Origin: Pararobbsia silviterrae
Lineage (GTDB): Bacteria > Pseudomonadota > Gammaproteobacteria > Burkholderiales > Burkholderiaceae
NCBI RefSeq assembly: GCF_003628125.1
Contig: NZ_RBZU01000004.1
Coordinates: forward strand, 186,001-250,000
DNA: 64,000 nucleotides
Direction: 5' to 3'
Both the position numbers and the translations under genes were made by a program. Below, one piece after another: positions 8,681 to 16,765 of this stretch; position 1 is the stretch's first letter, and every line of letters begins with the position of its first letter. The notes below the pieces were generated by a model that was given only the letters and a program-made list of their open reading frames with translations, did not search any database and was not told the origin of the DNA.

Positions 8681-9664
8681 ATGAATCGGTTGGGAAAATT
8701 TGTGGCGCGTGGCGCTGCGATCGTCGTCTGTGCTGCATTGACCGCATGTGGCGGGTCGAACTCACCGAGCACGACGACCACAACGTCGACGGGCGGCACA
8801 ACGCCTTCAGCGTCACCCACCACGCTGTCCGCGAGCGTTTCGTCGCTTGCCCTTGCGGTCTACTCTCCGGTCACGAATACTGCGCTGACCGGCAATCCCC
8901 GGACCATCACGTTTACGAACACAGGAAGTGCAGCGGTTGTCGATTTGGCATTTTCAATATCGCCCGCGCTGCCTACCGGTGCATCGACATCGACGACATG
9001 TGGCTCGACGCTCGCCGTCGCATCGAGCTGTACCGTGACCATCGCGCCGGGGAATACACCCAGCGCGGCGGTTGGCGACACGAGCGCCACGCCGATCGTA
9101 TTGGCGGCATCCGGATCGAATGCGACTGCCGTGAACGTGGCGGTCAGCATCTTGGGCTACGGCAGTGTGTATGAGGCGGGCTATGTGTTTGCGATCGATG
9201 ACACGACGGCAACGACGGGAAGCGTCGGCGGCACGGTGCTTCAGGAAGAGGACTCGCCTACGACCGTCCAGTGGGCGGAGACTTTCACGACCCTCGACGC
9301 GTCTAGCTTGACGGACGGGGCAGGCAACACATCGACCATCGTCCATGCGCTAGGGACGCTATCAGGCTATGCTGCGCCGCTTTGCACGCAGGTCACGGAC
9401 GGCAACTATACGGATTGGTACCTGCCAGCCATCGACGAATTGGACGGCGGTACTCAAGCCGCTTTTACGATACTCGGACCGCTCGGCCTTCCAGTGGCTA
9501 CGAATGGAATGCTCTATTGGTCGTCGACGGAAACCTCTGTGAATCCCGGAGGCGATGCCGAGGCTGTTCTAGTCGATGGTATTTCGACTGCAAACATCAC
9601 TTCCTTGAGCTACATTAAATCGGTGTACGCGTCCGTCCGCTGCGTTCGTGCACTAACGCCTTGA
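8681..9664 (+). CDS. Lipoprotein with Ig-like region and DUF1566-like C-terminus
   Basis: A 327-aa secreted lipoprotein. The signal peptide ends in lipobox LTAC (lipidated Cys at about residue 23), followed by a Ser/Thr-rich linker (GGSNSPSTTTTTSTGG). The middle (about 50-160) looks like an immunoglobulin-like beta domain of the kind found in surface proteins (ITFTNTGSAAV, SCTVTIAPG). The C-terminal part contains the DUF1566/Lcl hallmarks DWYLPAIDEL, LYWSSTE and VRCVRAL. Codon choice and base composition differ from the surrounding metabolic genes, and it follows a recombinase fragment, so horizontal acquisition is likely. The molecular role is unknown; a surface or adhesive function is a guess. 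Confidence 0.8.
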   Translation: MNRLGKFVARGAAIVVCAALTACGGSNSPSTTTTTSTGGTTPSASPTTLSASVSSLALAVYSPVTNTALTGNPRTITFTNTGSAAVVDLAFSISPALPTGASTSTTCGSTLAVASSCTVTIAPGNTPSAAVGDTSATPIVLAASGSNATAVNVAVSILGYGSVYEAGYVFAIDDTTATTGSVGGTVLQEEDSPTTVQWAETFTTLDASSLTDGAGNTSTIVHALGTLSGYAAPLCTQVTDGNYTDWYLPAIDELDGGTQAAFTILGPLGLPVATNGMLYWSSTETSVNPGGDAEAVLVDGISTANITSLSYIKSVYASVRCVRALTP

Positions 9665-10075
9665 CCCCAGATAGCACACGCTCGAAATGCGCGGGCGGCC
9701 TTACCGATGTGTTGTCCGCGTCGAGCACAGGCCGCCTGATGTCCTCGTCTCGTGAACGCAATCAATTGCAACTACGTCAGTAACCCTTTGACGAACGCCG
9801 ATGCTTGGGCTTAACACGCCCAGCGAGCGTCAGAACCCTGTAAGCACAGGCCCAGACGACAAGAAACAGAATCGGATGCCCCATCGAAGCAGGCGACGTG
9901 GTGGACGTGACATTCATTCTTGGGCTCCGGACTGGAAGTATCGTAGGCCGTTTTTGCCAACGGTTTGCCGACAATCCGCGTGAGAGCCCGGGAGATTCCT
10001 GGAAATAGAAAATCAATAAGTCATTGATTTCTCGCGACACTTGAGAGCGTCGGAGATTTTTGGAGATCCTGGGGG
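9665..10075. other. Intergenic stretch without recognisable gene
   Basis: No supported coding region. A perfect inverted repeat with 8-bp arms AAATCAAT / ATTGATTT and a 5-nt centre lies at 10010-10030. The longest open frame (minus, 9777-10223) has no recognisable similarity or ribosome-binding site. It may be the right flank of the accessory segment that begins near 7.7 kb. Confidence 0.45.
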
Positions 10076-10110
10076 TTCTGCAGATCGGAATATACTTCCG
10101 CGTCGCGGAA
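10076..10110. promoter_or_regulatory. Two IclR-type operators overlapping the iclR promoter
   Basis: Perfect palindrome TTCCGC-GTC-GCGGAA at 10096-10110 and a related TTCTGC-AGA-TCGGAA at 10076-10090, centres 20 bp apart. A good -10 hexamer TATACT (10091-10096) lies between and overlaps the second site, so binding would give autorepression. The same arm pattern recurs at 13451 and 28717. Confidence 0.6.
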
Positions 10111-10243
10111 CCGTATGATCGGTTCCCACACGATTTCGCCCGCACGCCGCTCGGATTCGAGCGCGCGGCGTCGGATCGTTCAGCCGCCGGCCCGATTCTC
10201 CGAATCGCGGCGCACGTCATCACTCGCGTGGAGCCGTTTCATT

Positions 10244-11074
10244 TTGGACGCACCGGATCACGACGCCTTTCCCGAAGACTCCGCGCCGGAATCGACGCGC
10301 GTCGGCAACGCCAAGGAAGATCGACACTTCGTCACCGCACTCGCGCGCGGCCTCGAAGTGCTCGCCTGTTTTCGTTCAGGCGATAAATCGCTGAGCAATC
10401 AAGACATCGCGCAGCGCTGCAAATTGCCGAAGTCGACCGTCTCGCGTCTCACGATGACCTTGACGCGCCTCGGCTATCTGATCCATCTGAAAGACAGCGG
10501 TAAATATCGGCTCGGCACCGCCTCGCTCGCGATCGGCAGCGCGATGCTCGCGCGTCTCGACGTCCGCAAGCTCGCGCGCCCGATCATGCAGGAACTCGCC
10601 GATTTTTCGCATGCGACGGTTTCCCTCGGCACTCGCGATCGTTTGTCGATGATCTATGTCGAGAACCTTCACGGTTCAGTCGCGCTGACCCTCACGCTCG
10701 ACGTCGGCTCGCGCATTCCCGTCGCGACGTCGGCGATCGGCCGCGCATGGCTCGCGGCCGTCCCCGAAGCGGATCGCCTCGCCTTCATGGAAGAGGTTCG
10801 CGAACTCGATCACGTCGCGTGGCCCGGCGTGCGGCGCGGCATCGAACAAGGCGTCGACGACTATCGGACGCTCGGCGTCGCGTGCTCGTTCGGCGACTGG
10901 CAAAAGGACGTCAACGGCATCGCGCGCGCATTCGAGCCCGGCGGCGGACTGCCGATCATGGCGATCAATGTCGGCGGCCCGTCGTTCAATCTGTCAAAGG
11001 AATTCCTGCTCGAAGAGGTACGGCCTCGACTCATCGAGGCCGTCACACGACTTGAAAGCACGCTGACGCACTAA
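10244..11074 (+). CDS. IclR-family transcriptional regulator
   Basis: A regulator of about 276 aa with an N-terminal winged HTH (ALARGLEVLACF through NQDIAQRCKLPKSTVSRLTMTLTRLGYL) and the C-terminal IclR ligand domain (GSRIPVATSAIGRAWLA; ACSFGDWQKDVNGIA). The frame is open back to an ATG at 10115, but that codon directly abuts an operator and the -10 box. The TTG at 10244, with GGAG upstream, gives the usual family length and is preferred, though not certain. Neighbouring acyl-CoA genes and shared operators suggest it controls the dehydrogenase at 11309, the operon at 13565 and the liv transporter. Confidence 0.85.
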   Translation: MDAPDHDAFPEDSAPESTRVGNAKEDRHFVTALARGLEVLACFRSGDKSLSNQDIAQRCKLPKSTVSRLTMTLTRLGYLIHLKDSGKYRLGTASLAIGSAMLARLDVRKLARPIMQELADFSHATVSLGTRDRLSMIYVENLHGSVALTLTLDVGSRIPVATSAIGRAWLAAVPEADRLAFMEEVRELDHVAWPGVRRGIEQGVDDYRTLGVACSFGDWQKDVNGIARAFEPGGGLPIMAINVGGPSFNLSKEFLLEEVRPRLIEAVTRLESTLTH

Positions 11075-11078
11075 GGGC

Positions 11079-11197
11079 ACACTAAAGACGCCCTAAAGAC
11101 GCCCTCAGAGACGTGACTCAGAGACGTGACTCAGAGACGTGCTCAGAGACGTGCTCAGAGACGCACTCGAGGACGCACTCGAAGACGTTCAGTGACG
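11079..11197. repeat. Degenerate 11-13-bp tandem repeat array
   Basis: About ten head-to-tail units ending in (A)GACG, for example TGACTCAGAGACG twice (11114-11139), TGCTCAGAGACG twice (11140-11163), then CACTCGAGGACG and CACTCGAAGACG. The array begins immediately after the iclR stop codon and ends about 110 bp before the convergent acyl-CoA dehydrogenase. Confidence 0.8.
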
Positions 11198-11308
11198 TCA
11201 CGGAGCGCCGCATCAAAGCGCACGCGCCGCTGTCCAAGCCGTGCATGCGAAGTGACGCCGCGCGCGTCTCGGTATGAGCGCCGCGGACGCGGCGTCGCTC
11301 ATGCCCCC

Positions 11309-13132
11309 TCAAAACCACGCGGCTTCCATCGCGAGCGTCGTGTCGTCGAGGCCGCGTAGACGCGCATGCTGAAGATGAATGCGCGGCAATTCCCATCGGA
11401 AGAACCACTGACACGCCTGGATCTTGCCGCGATAGAAATCGCGATCGGCTTCGCTTATCGCATGCGCCGCATTCTGCAGCGCACGTGCTGCGACGATCGC
11501 TTGACGCAGCCAGATCCACGCGACGACGGTATGACCGAATGCCTCAAGAAACGCATTGGCATTCGCGAGCGCGAGATCCGTGTCGCGCGCGAGCACAGGA
11601 CGCAGATGCGCGACCGTATCGATGGTTTCGCTCGATGCGCGTTCGAGTGCATCGGCGCATGCCGACAACCCCTCGATCTCGCGCGCCTCGCGAATGGCGG
11701 ATTCCATTTCCTTCGCGAATCGCGCAAGCGCGGCGCCGTCCTTCATCATGACTTTGCGTCCAAGCAGATCGAGCGCCTGAATGCCGTGCGTGCCTTCATG
11801 AATCAGATTGAGCCGGTTGTCGCGATAGAACTGCTCGACCGGATATTCGCGCGTATAGCCGTATCCGCCGTGAATCTGGATCGCCAGGCTATTCGCTTCG
11901 AGACACCATTGCGAGGGCCACGACTTGACGATCGGCGTCAGCAGATCGAGCAATAGCGCCGCATCCGCGCGCGCTTCGGCGCTATCGCCCGTGTTCTGTT
12001 CATCGACGAGACGCGCCGCATAGAGACACAGCGCATAACCGCCTTCGACATAAGCCTTCTGCGCAAGCAGCATGCGTCGCACGTCCGCATGTTCGATCAA
12101 TCGAAGCTGAGGCGTCGACGGATTCTTGTCCGTCGGATGACGGCCTTGCGGCCGTTCGCGCGCGTAGTCGAGCGAGGCCAGATACCCGCGATAGCCGAGC
12201 ATGACCGCGCCGAGCCCGACGCCGATCCGCGCCTCGTTCATCATATGGAACATATACGCGAGGCCATGATGCGGCTCGCCGACGAGCTCGCCGATGCACG
12301 CGTCATTTTCGCCGAACGACAACATTGTCGATGTCGTGCCGCGCCATCCCATCTTGTGAATAAGCCCCGCTAAAGCGACGTCGTTGCGCGCCCCGAGACT
12401 GCCGTCGTCGTTGACATGATGCTTGGGCACCGTAAAGAGCGAAATGCCCTTGACGCCCGCCGGTCCGCCCGGGATTTTGGCGAGCACGAGATGCACGATG
12501 TTGTCGCTCAGCTCGTGGTCACCGCCCGAAATGAAAATCTTGTTGCCGCGCAATGCATATGTGCCGTCGGCATTCGGTGTGGCGGTCGTCGTGATATCCG
12601 ACAGACTCGATCCCGCTTGAGGCTCGGTCAACGCCATCGTGCCGAAGAATCGGCCGTCGAGCAGCGGCTGCAGATACTTGCGCTTTTGCGATTCGGTGCC
12701 GAAGCGCTCGATCACGTTCGCATTGGCCATTGTGAGCATCACGTACGACGACGTCGCGATGTTCGCGCTCTTGAACAACGACAAGCACGCATTCGCGACG
12801 ACCGACGGCAATTGCATGCCGCCTCGCTCGAAATCCTTGCTTGCCGCAAGCAGGCCCGTCCCCGAATACGCATCGAGCGCGTGCTTGACCTCGGGAATGA
12901 TCGTCACGCGCCGACCGTCGAATTGCGGCTCGTGTTCGTCGGACAGACGGTTGTGCGGCGCGAATTTCTCGGTCGCGACCGCATGCGCGGTGTCGAGCGC
13001 CGCCATAAAGGTCTCGCGTGTGTGCTCGGCATGACGCTCGCGTTGCGTCAGCGATTCGACGTCGAGCACTTCGAATAGCTGGAATTCGAGGTCGCGCGGA
13101 TTGATGATCGGGGCGTCGGACGTTTGGGGCAT
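11309..13132 (-). CDS. Long-form (DmdC/AidB-like) acyl-CoA dehydrogenase
   Basis: A 607-aa acyl-CoA dehydrogenase, larger than the usual 380-400 aa because it has the extra C-terminal helical domain of the DmdC-like subfamily. The FAD segment ALTEPQAGSSLSDI and the catalytic segment NLIHEGTHGIQALDLLG, with Glu at the MCAD base position, are visible. The start ATG 13132 (MPQTSDAPI) fits family alignments; the frame extends 26 codons upstream without similarity. It is divergent from the seven-gene operon at 13565 and convergent with iclR, so it probably belongs to the same pathway. Members act on acyl-CoAs from medium chain to methylmercaptopropionyl-CoA; the substrate here is unknown. Confidence 0.9.
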   Translation of the reverse strand: MPQTSDAPIINPRDLEFQLFEVLDVESLTQRERHAEHTRETFMAALDTAHAVATEKFAPHNRLSDEHEPQFDGRRVTIIPEVKHALDAYSGTGLLAASKDFERGGMQLPSVVANACLSLFKSANIATSSYVMLTMANANVIERFGTESQKRKYLQPLLDGRFFGTMALTEPQAGSSLSDITTTATPNADGTYALRGNKIFISGGDHELSDNIVHLVLAKIPGGPAGVKGISLFTVPKHHVNDDGSLGARNDVALAGLIHKMGWRGTTSTMLSFGENDACIGELVGEPHHGLAYMFHMMNEARIGVGLGAVMLGYRGYLASLDYARERPQGRHPTDKNPSTPQLRLIEHADVRRMLLAQKAYVEGGYALCLYAARLVDEQNTGDSAEARADAALLLDLLTPIVKSWPSQWCLEANSLAIQIHGGYGYTREYPVEQFYRDNRLNLIHEGTHGIQALDLLGRKVMMKDGAALARFAKEMESAIREAREIEGLSACADALERASSETIDTVAHLRPVLARDTDLALANANAFLEAFGHTVVAWIWLRQAIVAARALQNAAHAISEADRDFYRGKIQACQWFFRWELPRIHLQHARLRGLDDTTLAMEAAWF

Positions 13133-13399
13133 AAAGGTGTCTCGTCGATGTCTCGTGTTGCTGTTGTCTGTGTTTCGTGTGCGATCGCCCGGCCGCTCGA
13201 TATCGGGCACGCGACGCGTCGATCGATGGGACTGCTATGCAGAACAGGTGAGTCCCGATGCGCACGCAGCGACGGTGCCGATGCGGCGTGCGATGCGTTT
13301 TTTGCGGGCCATATCCGGACCGCGTGCTGCGCGCCACCCGCATTTGACACCAGCTTGGCCGGCTAACGCGATACTAGGGATAACCTTGGTCAAGCTTCA
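13133..13399. other. Divergent promoter region, ACAD side
   Basis: Non-coding DNA between the divergent dehydrogenase (minus) and the SDR operon (plus). The left part is GC-rich with no distinct motif seen; the right part becomes A/T-rich and leads into the operon promoter at 13400. Confidence 0.5.
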
Positions 13400-13428
13400 T
13401 TTACAGCACGCTCGTTCGCATTTATGAT
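13400..13428 (+). promoter_or_regulatory. Sigma70-like promoter of the seven-gene operon
   Basis: -35 TTTACA (13400-13405), 17-bp spacer, -10 TATGAT (13423-13428). The predicted start near 13435 leaves a leader of about 130 nt to the SDR ATG at 13565. Confidence 0.55.
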
Positions 13429-13450
13429 GGACCGATACTTTGGAATGTCA

Positions 13451-13465
13451 ATCTGCATCGCAGAA
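13451..13465. promoter_or_regulatory. IclR-type operator downstream of the operon promoter
   Basis: ATCTGC-ATC-GCAGAA, matching TTCYGC-N3-GCRGAA in 11 of 12 arm positions. It lies about +16 to +30 relative to the predicted start, a typical roadblock position. It and its right flank are nearly identical to the site at 28717 upstream of the liv operon. Confidence 0.6.
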
Positions 13466-13564
13466 CATTTCATCAAGGTCTTGAGTCATTCATCAGGCGT
13501 GACCGAACGCCAAGCGCGCCAAGAACGCGCGGCACGCCGACGTCATATCGAGGAGCAGGAGACG

Positions 13565-14341
13565 ATGCAAGTCAAAGCCTTGTTTCAGCTTGAGGGCAAA
13601 GTCGCGTTGATTACGGGCGGCTCGCGCGGCCTGGGTTTGCAAATGGCCGAGGCGCTCGGCGAAATGGGATGCCGCATCGCGATCAGCGCGCGCAAGGCCG
13701 ATGAGCTCGACGAAGCCAAGGCGCATTTGAAATCCAAAGGCATCGACGCGCTGACGGTCGTCAACGATCTTCAGAAAGCCGCAGGCGTTCCCGAACTCGT
13801 CGATCGCGTGCTCGATGCCTATGGGCAGATCGACGTTCTTGTGAATAACGCGGGCGCGACGTGGGGCGCACCCGCCGAAGCGTATCCCGACGAGGCATGG
13901 CACAAGGTCATGAACCTCAACATCACGGCGCCGTTCATGTTGTCACGCGAAGTCGGCAAGCGCAGCATGATCCCGCGCAAGACAGGCAAGATCATCAACG
14001 TCGCATCGGTCGCGGGCCTCAAGGGATCGCCGCCGGGCATGAATACGATCGCGTACAACACGTCCAAAGCGGCCGCGATCAATTTCACGCGTGCGCTCGC
14101 CGGCGAATGGGGCAAGTACAACATCAACGTCAACGCGATTTGCCCGGGATTTTTCCCGACGAAGATGGCGGCCGGCCTGCTCGACGTCATGGGCAAGCAG
14201 GTCATCGAGCGCACGCCGCTCGGCCGTCTCGGCGGCGATGAGGACCTGATGGGCACCGTCGTCTATTTCGCGAGCGAAGCGTCGCGCCACGTGACGGGGC
14301 AATACATCGCCGTCGACGGCGGCGCGAGCGCGATTTCCTGA
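13565..14341 (+). CDS. Short-chain dehydrogenase/reductase
   Basis: A 258-aa SDR with the NAD(P)-binding TGGSRGLG near the N-terminus, NNAG motif (VLVNNAGATWG), catalytic Ser region INVASVAG and YNTSK catalytic Tyr-Lys pair, followed by the ICPGFFPTKM stretch. Likely a hydroxyacyl-CoA or alcohol/ketone oxidoreductase. ATG 13565 has a strong GAGGAGCAGGAG Shine-Dalgarno; the upstream in-frame extension has none. It is the first gene of a seven-gene operon, 14 nt before the APH-like kinase. In levulinate-type pathways an SDR sits next to the kinase and ACAD, so a role on the hydroxyacyl-CoA intermediate is plausible. Confidence 0.9.
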   Translation: MQVKALFQLEGKVALITGGSRGLGLQMAEALGEMGCRIAISARKADELDEAKAHLKSKGIDALTVVNDLQKAAGVPELVDRVLDAYGQIDVLVNNAGATWGAPAEAYPDEAWHKVMNLNITAPFMLSREVGKRSMIPRKTGKIINVASVAGLKGSPPGMNTIAYNTSKAAAINFTRALAGEWGKYNINVNAICPGFFPTKMAAGLLDVMGKQVIERTPLGRLGGDEDLMGTVVYFASEASRHVTGQYIAVDGGASAIS

Positions 14342-14355
14342 CGCCGGAGCGCAGC

Positions 14356-15438
14356 ATGTCTGATTCCGCGGAGTTCACCGGCACGCGGCCCGTCGCGGCC
14401 GCGCATGCATTCGATATCGGCCGGCTCGAAGACTATATGCGCATGCATGTCGAGGGCTTTTCGGGCGCGCTCGAGGTCGCGCAATTCAAGGGCGGTCAAT
14501 CGAACCCGACATTTCTGCTTAAAGCAGGCGGCGAGACGTATGTGATGCGCCGCAAGCCGCCGGGCGTATTGCTGCCGTCGGCGCATGCGGTCGATCGCGA
14601 ATATCGCGTGATCCGCGCGCTCGCCGGCACCGACGTGCCCGTGCCGCATGCCTATGCGCTTTGCGAAGATGCCGACGTCATCGGCACGGCGTTCTACATC
14701 ATGGAGTACGTCGACGGCCGCGTGCTCTGGGATCCCGCATTGCCCGACATGACGCGCAGCGAACGCGGCGCGATCTACGATGAATTGAATCGCGTGATGG
14801 CCGCGCTGCATAGCGTCGATCCGGCCGCGGTCGGCCTGGCCGACTATGGCAAACCCGGCAATTACGTCGAACGCCAGGTCGCGCGCTGGACCAAGCAATA
14901 TCGCGCCGCGGAAACCGAACGCATCGAAGCGGCCGACAATCTGATCGAATGGCTGCCCAAGCATCTGCCGTCCGATGACGAGAGCCGCATCGTGCACGGC
15001 GATTACCGGCTCGACAACGTGATCCTCGATCGCACGGCCACGCGCATCGTCTCCGTGCTCGATTGGGAACTGTCGACGCTCGGCCATCCGCTCGTCGATT
15101 TCTCGTATCACTGCCTCGCATGGCGCATGGCCCCGGGCGAATCGCGCGGCATCGCGGGGCTCGATCTCGCGGCGCTTGGCATTCCCGACGAGGCGCACTA
15201 CGTCAAGACCTACCTCGAACGCACGGGCCACACGTCCGCATTCGCGGTATCGGAGGTGGATTGGGGTTATTACCTGGTTTTCAACATGTTCCGCCTTGTG
15301 GGTATCCTCCAGGGCATCACCGCACGCGCACTTCAAGGCAATGCGTCCAGCGCATCGGCGCTCGAAGCCGGCAAACGCGCTGCGCCGCTCGCTCAACGCG
15401 CGTGGGCGCTCGCGTGCGAGGTCGACGCGATGCGGTAG
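14356..15438 (+). CDS. APH-family acyl-CoA kinase-like phosphotransferase
   Basis: A 360-aa aminoglycoside-phosphotransferase-fold protein. The ATP-site Lys region YVMRRKPPG, the catalytic loop IVHGDYRLDNVILD (Brenner HGDxxxxN) and the metal-binding Asp of VLDWELSTLGHPLVDFSYH are all present. Proteins of this type paired with an acyl-CoA dehydrogenase (LvaA in Pseudomonas putida, the kinase half of human ACAD10/11) phosphorylate the 4-hydroxyl of 4-hydroxyacyl-CoAs; antibiotic modification is unlikely. It lies 14 nt after the SDR and 80 nt before the dehydrogenase. The substrate assignment is inference from pairing and motifs. Confidence 0.88.
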   Translation: MSDSAEFTGTRPVAAAHAFDIGRLEDYMRMHVEGFSGALEVAQFKGGQSNPTFLLKAGGETYVMRRKPPGVLLPSAHAVDREYRVIRALAGTDVPVPHAYALCEDADVIGTAFYIMEYVDGRVLWDPALPDMTRSERGAIYDELNRVMAALHSVDPAAVGLADYGKPGNYVERQVARWTKQYRAAETERIEAADNLIEWLPKHLPSDDESRIVHGDYRLDNVILDRTATRIVSVLDWELSTLGHPLVDFSYHCLAWRMAPGESRGIAGLDLAALGIPDEAHYVKTYLERTGHTSAFAVSEVDWGYYLVFNMFRLVGILQGITARALQGNASSASALEAGKRAAPLAQRAWALACEVDAMR

Positions 15439-15518
15439 CGCGGCGCCGCATGTAATGCGATGCAATGCGACACGTTTGCGGCGCGTCTTTCATTCCTCCC
15501 CCAACAAGGATTCGCTTC

Positions 15519-16745
15519 ATGGATTTCGAGTACTCGGACAAAGTCAGGGGTTTGCAGAAGCGCGTCGGCGCGTTCATGGACGAATTTATTTTCCCGGCCG
15601 AAAAGCAATTCGAGGCCGAGATGGACGCCGCGCGCAAAGCAGGCAATCCATGGCAGCCCGCGCCCGTCATCGAGGCGCTCAAGGACAAGGCGCGCGCCGC
15701 GGGACTCTGGAATTTATTCCTGCCCGAATCGCAATACGGTGCCGGGCTCACGAACCTCGAATACGCGCCGCTGTGCGAATTGATGGGGCGTTCGCCGATC
15801 GGCGCGGAGCCGTTCAATTGCTCGGCGCCCGACACGGGAAATATGGAAACGCTGGTCCGCTACGGCACGCCCGCGCAGCATGAACAATGGCTCAAGCCCT
15901 TGCTCGACGGCACGATCCGTTCGGCGTTCGCGATGACCGAACCGGCCGTGGCCTCGTCGGATGCCACGAATATCCAGGCGCGCATCGAGCGCGACGGCGA
16001 CCACTATGTGATCAACGGCCGCAAATGGTGGACATCGGGCGCGAACGATCCGCGCTGCAAGATCCTGATCTTCATGGGGAAGACCGATCCCGATCATCCG
16101 AATCGCCATCAGCAGCAATCGATGATTCTCGTGCCGATGGACACGCCGGGCGTCAAGGTGCTCCGGCATCTGCCCGTGTTCGGCTACGACGATGCGCCGC
16201 ACGGTCACGCCGAGGTGCTGTTCGAAAACGTGCGCGTGCCCGCGAGCAATATGCTGCTCGGCGAAGGACGCGGCTTTGAAATCGCACAGGGCCGTCTCGG
16301 GCCGGGACGCATTCACCATTGCATGCGTTTGATCGGCGTGGCCGAGCGCGCGCTCGAAGCGATGTGCCGGCGCGCGTTGTCGCGCGTCGCATTCGGCCGC
16401 AAGGTCGCGGACCAGGGCGTCACGCGCGAGCGTATCGCCGAGGCGCGGATCATGATCGATCAAGCGCGTTTTCTCGTGCTCAACGCCGCGTACAAGATGG
16501 ATACGGTCGGCAACAAGGACGCACGCCAGGAGATCGCGATGATCAAGGTCATCGCGCCGAACATGGCGTGTCAGGTCCTCGACTGGGCCATGCAGGCGCA
16601 CGGCGGCGGCGCGGTCAGCGACGACTTCGGCCTGGCGCGCGCGTATGCGCATGCGCGCACGCTGCGCTTTGCCGACGGTCCGGACGAAGTCCACCGTAAT
16701 GCGATCGCCAAGGTCGAACTCGGGCGTTACCTCGAACACGCTTAA
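15519..16745 (+). CDS. ACAD10/11-like acyl-CoA dehydrogenase
   Basis: A 408-aa acyl-CoA dehydrogenase-fold protein with FAD segment [16 protein letters not shown] and C-terminal [19 protein letters not shown], the ADGPDEVH signature of the ACAD10/11 group instead of the usual YEGT catalytic loop. In that group the flavoprotein eliminates phosphate from 4-phosphoacyl-CoA, leading to an enoyl or 3-hydroxyacyl-CoA. ATG 15519 with AAGGATTCG upstream was chosen; the frame runs 18 codons further back. It directly follows the kinase, which strongly supports a joint kinase-eliminase role, though ordinary dehydrogenation cannot be excluded. Confidence 0.9.
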   Translation: MDFEYSDKVRGLQKRVGAFMDEFIFPAEKQFEAEMDAARKAGNPWQPAPVIEALKDKARAAGLWNLFLPESQYGAGLTNLEYAPLCELMGRSPIGAEPFNCSAPDTGNMETLVRYGTPAQHEQWLKPLLDGTIRSAFAMTEPAVASSDATNIQARIERDGDHYVINGRKWWTSGANDPRCKILIFMGKTDPDHPNRHQQQSMILVPMDTPGVKVLRHLPVFGYDDAPHGHAEVLFENVRVPASNMLLGEGRGFEIAQGRLGPGRIHHCMRLIGVAERALEAMCRRALSRVAFGRKVADQGVTRERIAEARIMIDQARFLVLNAAYKMDTVGNKDARQEIAMIKVIAPNMACQVLDWAMQAHGGGAVSDDFGLARAYAHARTLRFADGPDEVHRNAIAKVELGRYLEHA

Positions 16746-16765
16746 GCGCATTGTCCGGAGCCGAT

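Noticed and set aside
9777-10223. 148-aa minus-strand frame upstream of iclR
   Set aside because: Overlaps the iclR promoter and operators, no recognisable domain, no Shine-Dalgarno.
11079-11197. Possibility that the short repeats are a CRISPR array
   Set aside because: Units are 11-13 bp, contiguous and without unique spacers; no cas genes nearby.
14356-15438. Reading the APH-fold protein as an aminoglycoside-resistance enzyme
   Set aside because: It is embedded in an acyl-CoA operon next to an ADGPDEVH-type dehydrogenase, the known context of hydroxyacyl-CoA kinases.
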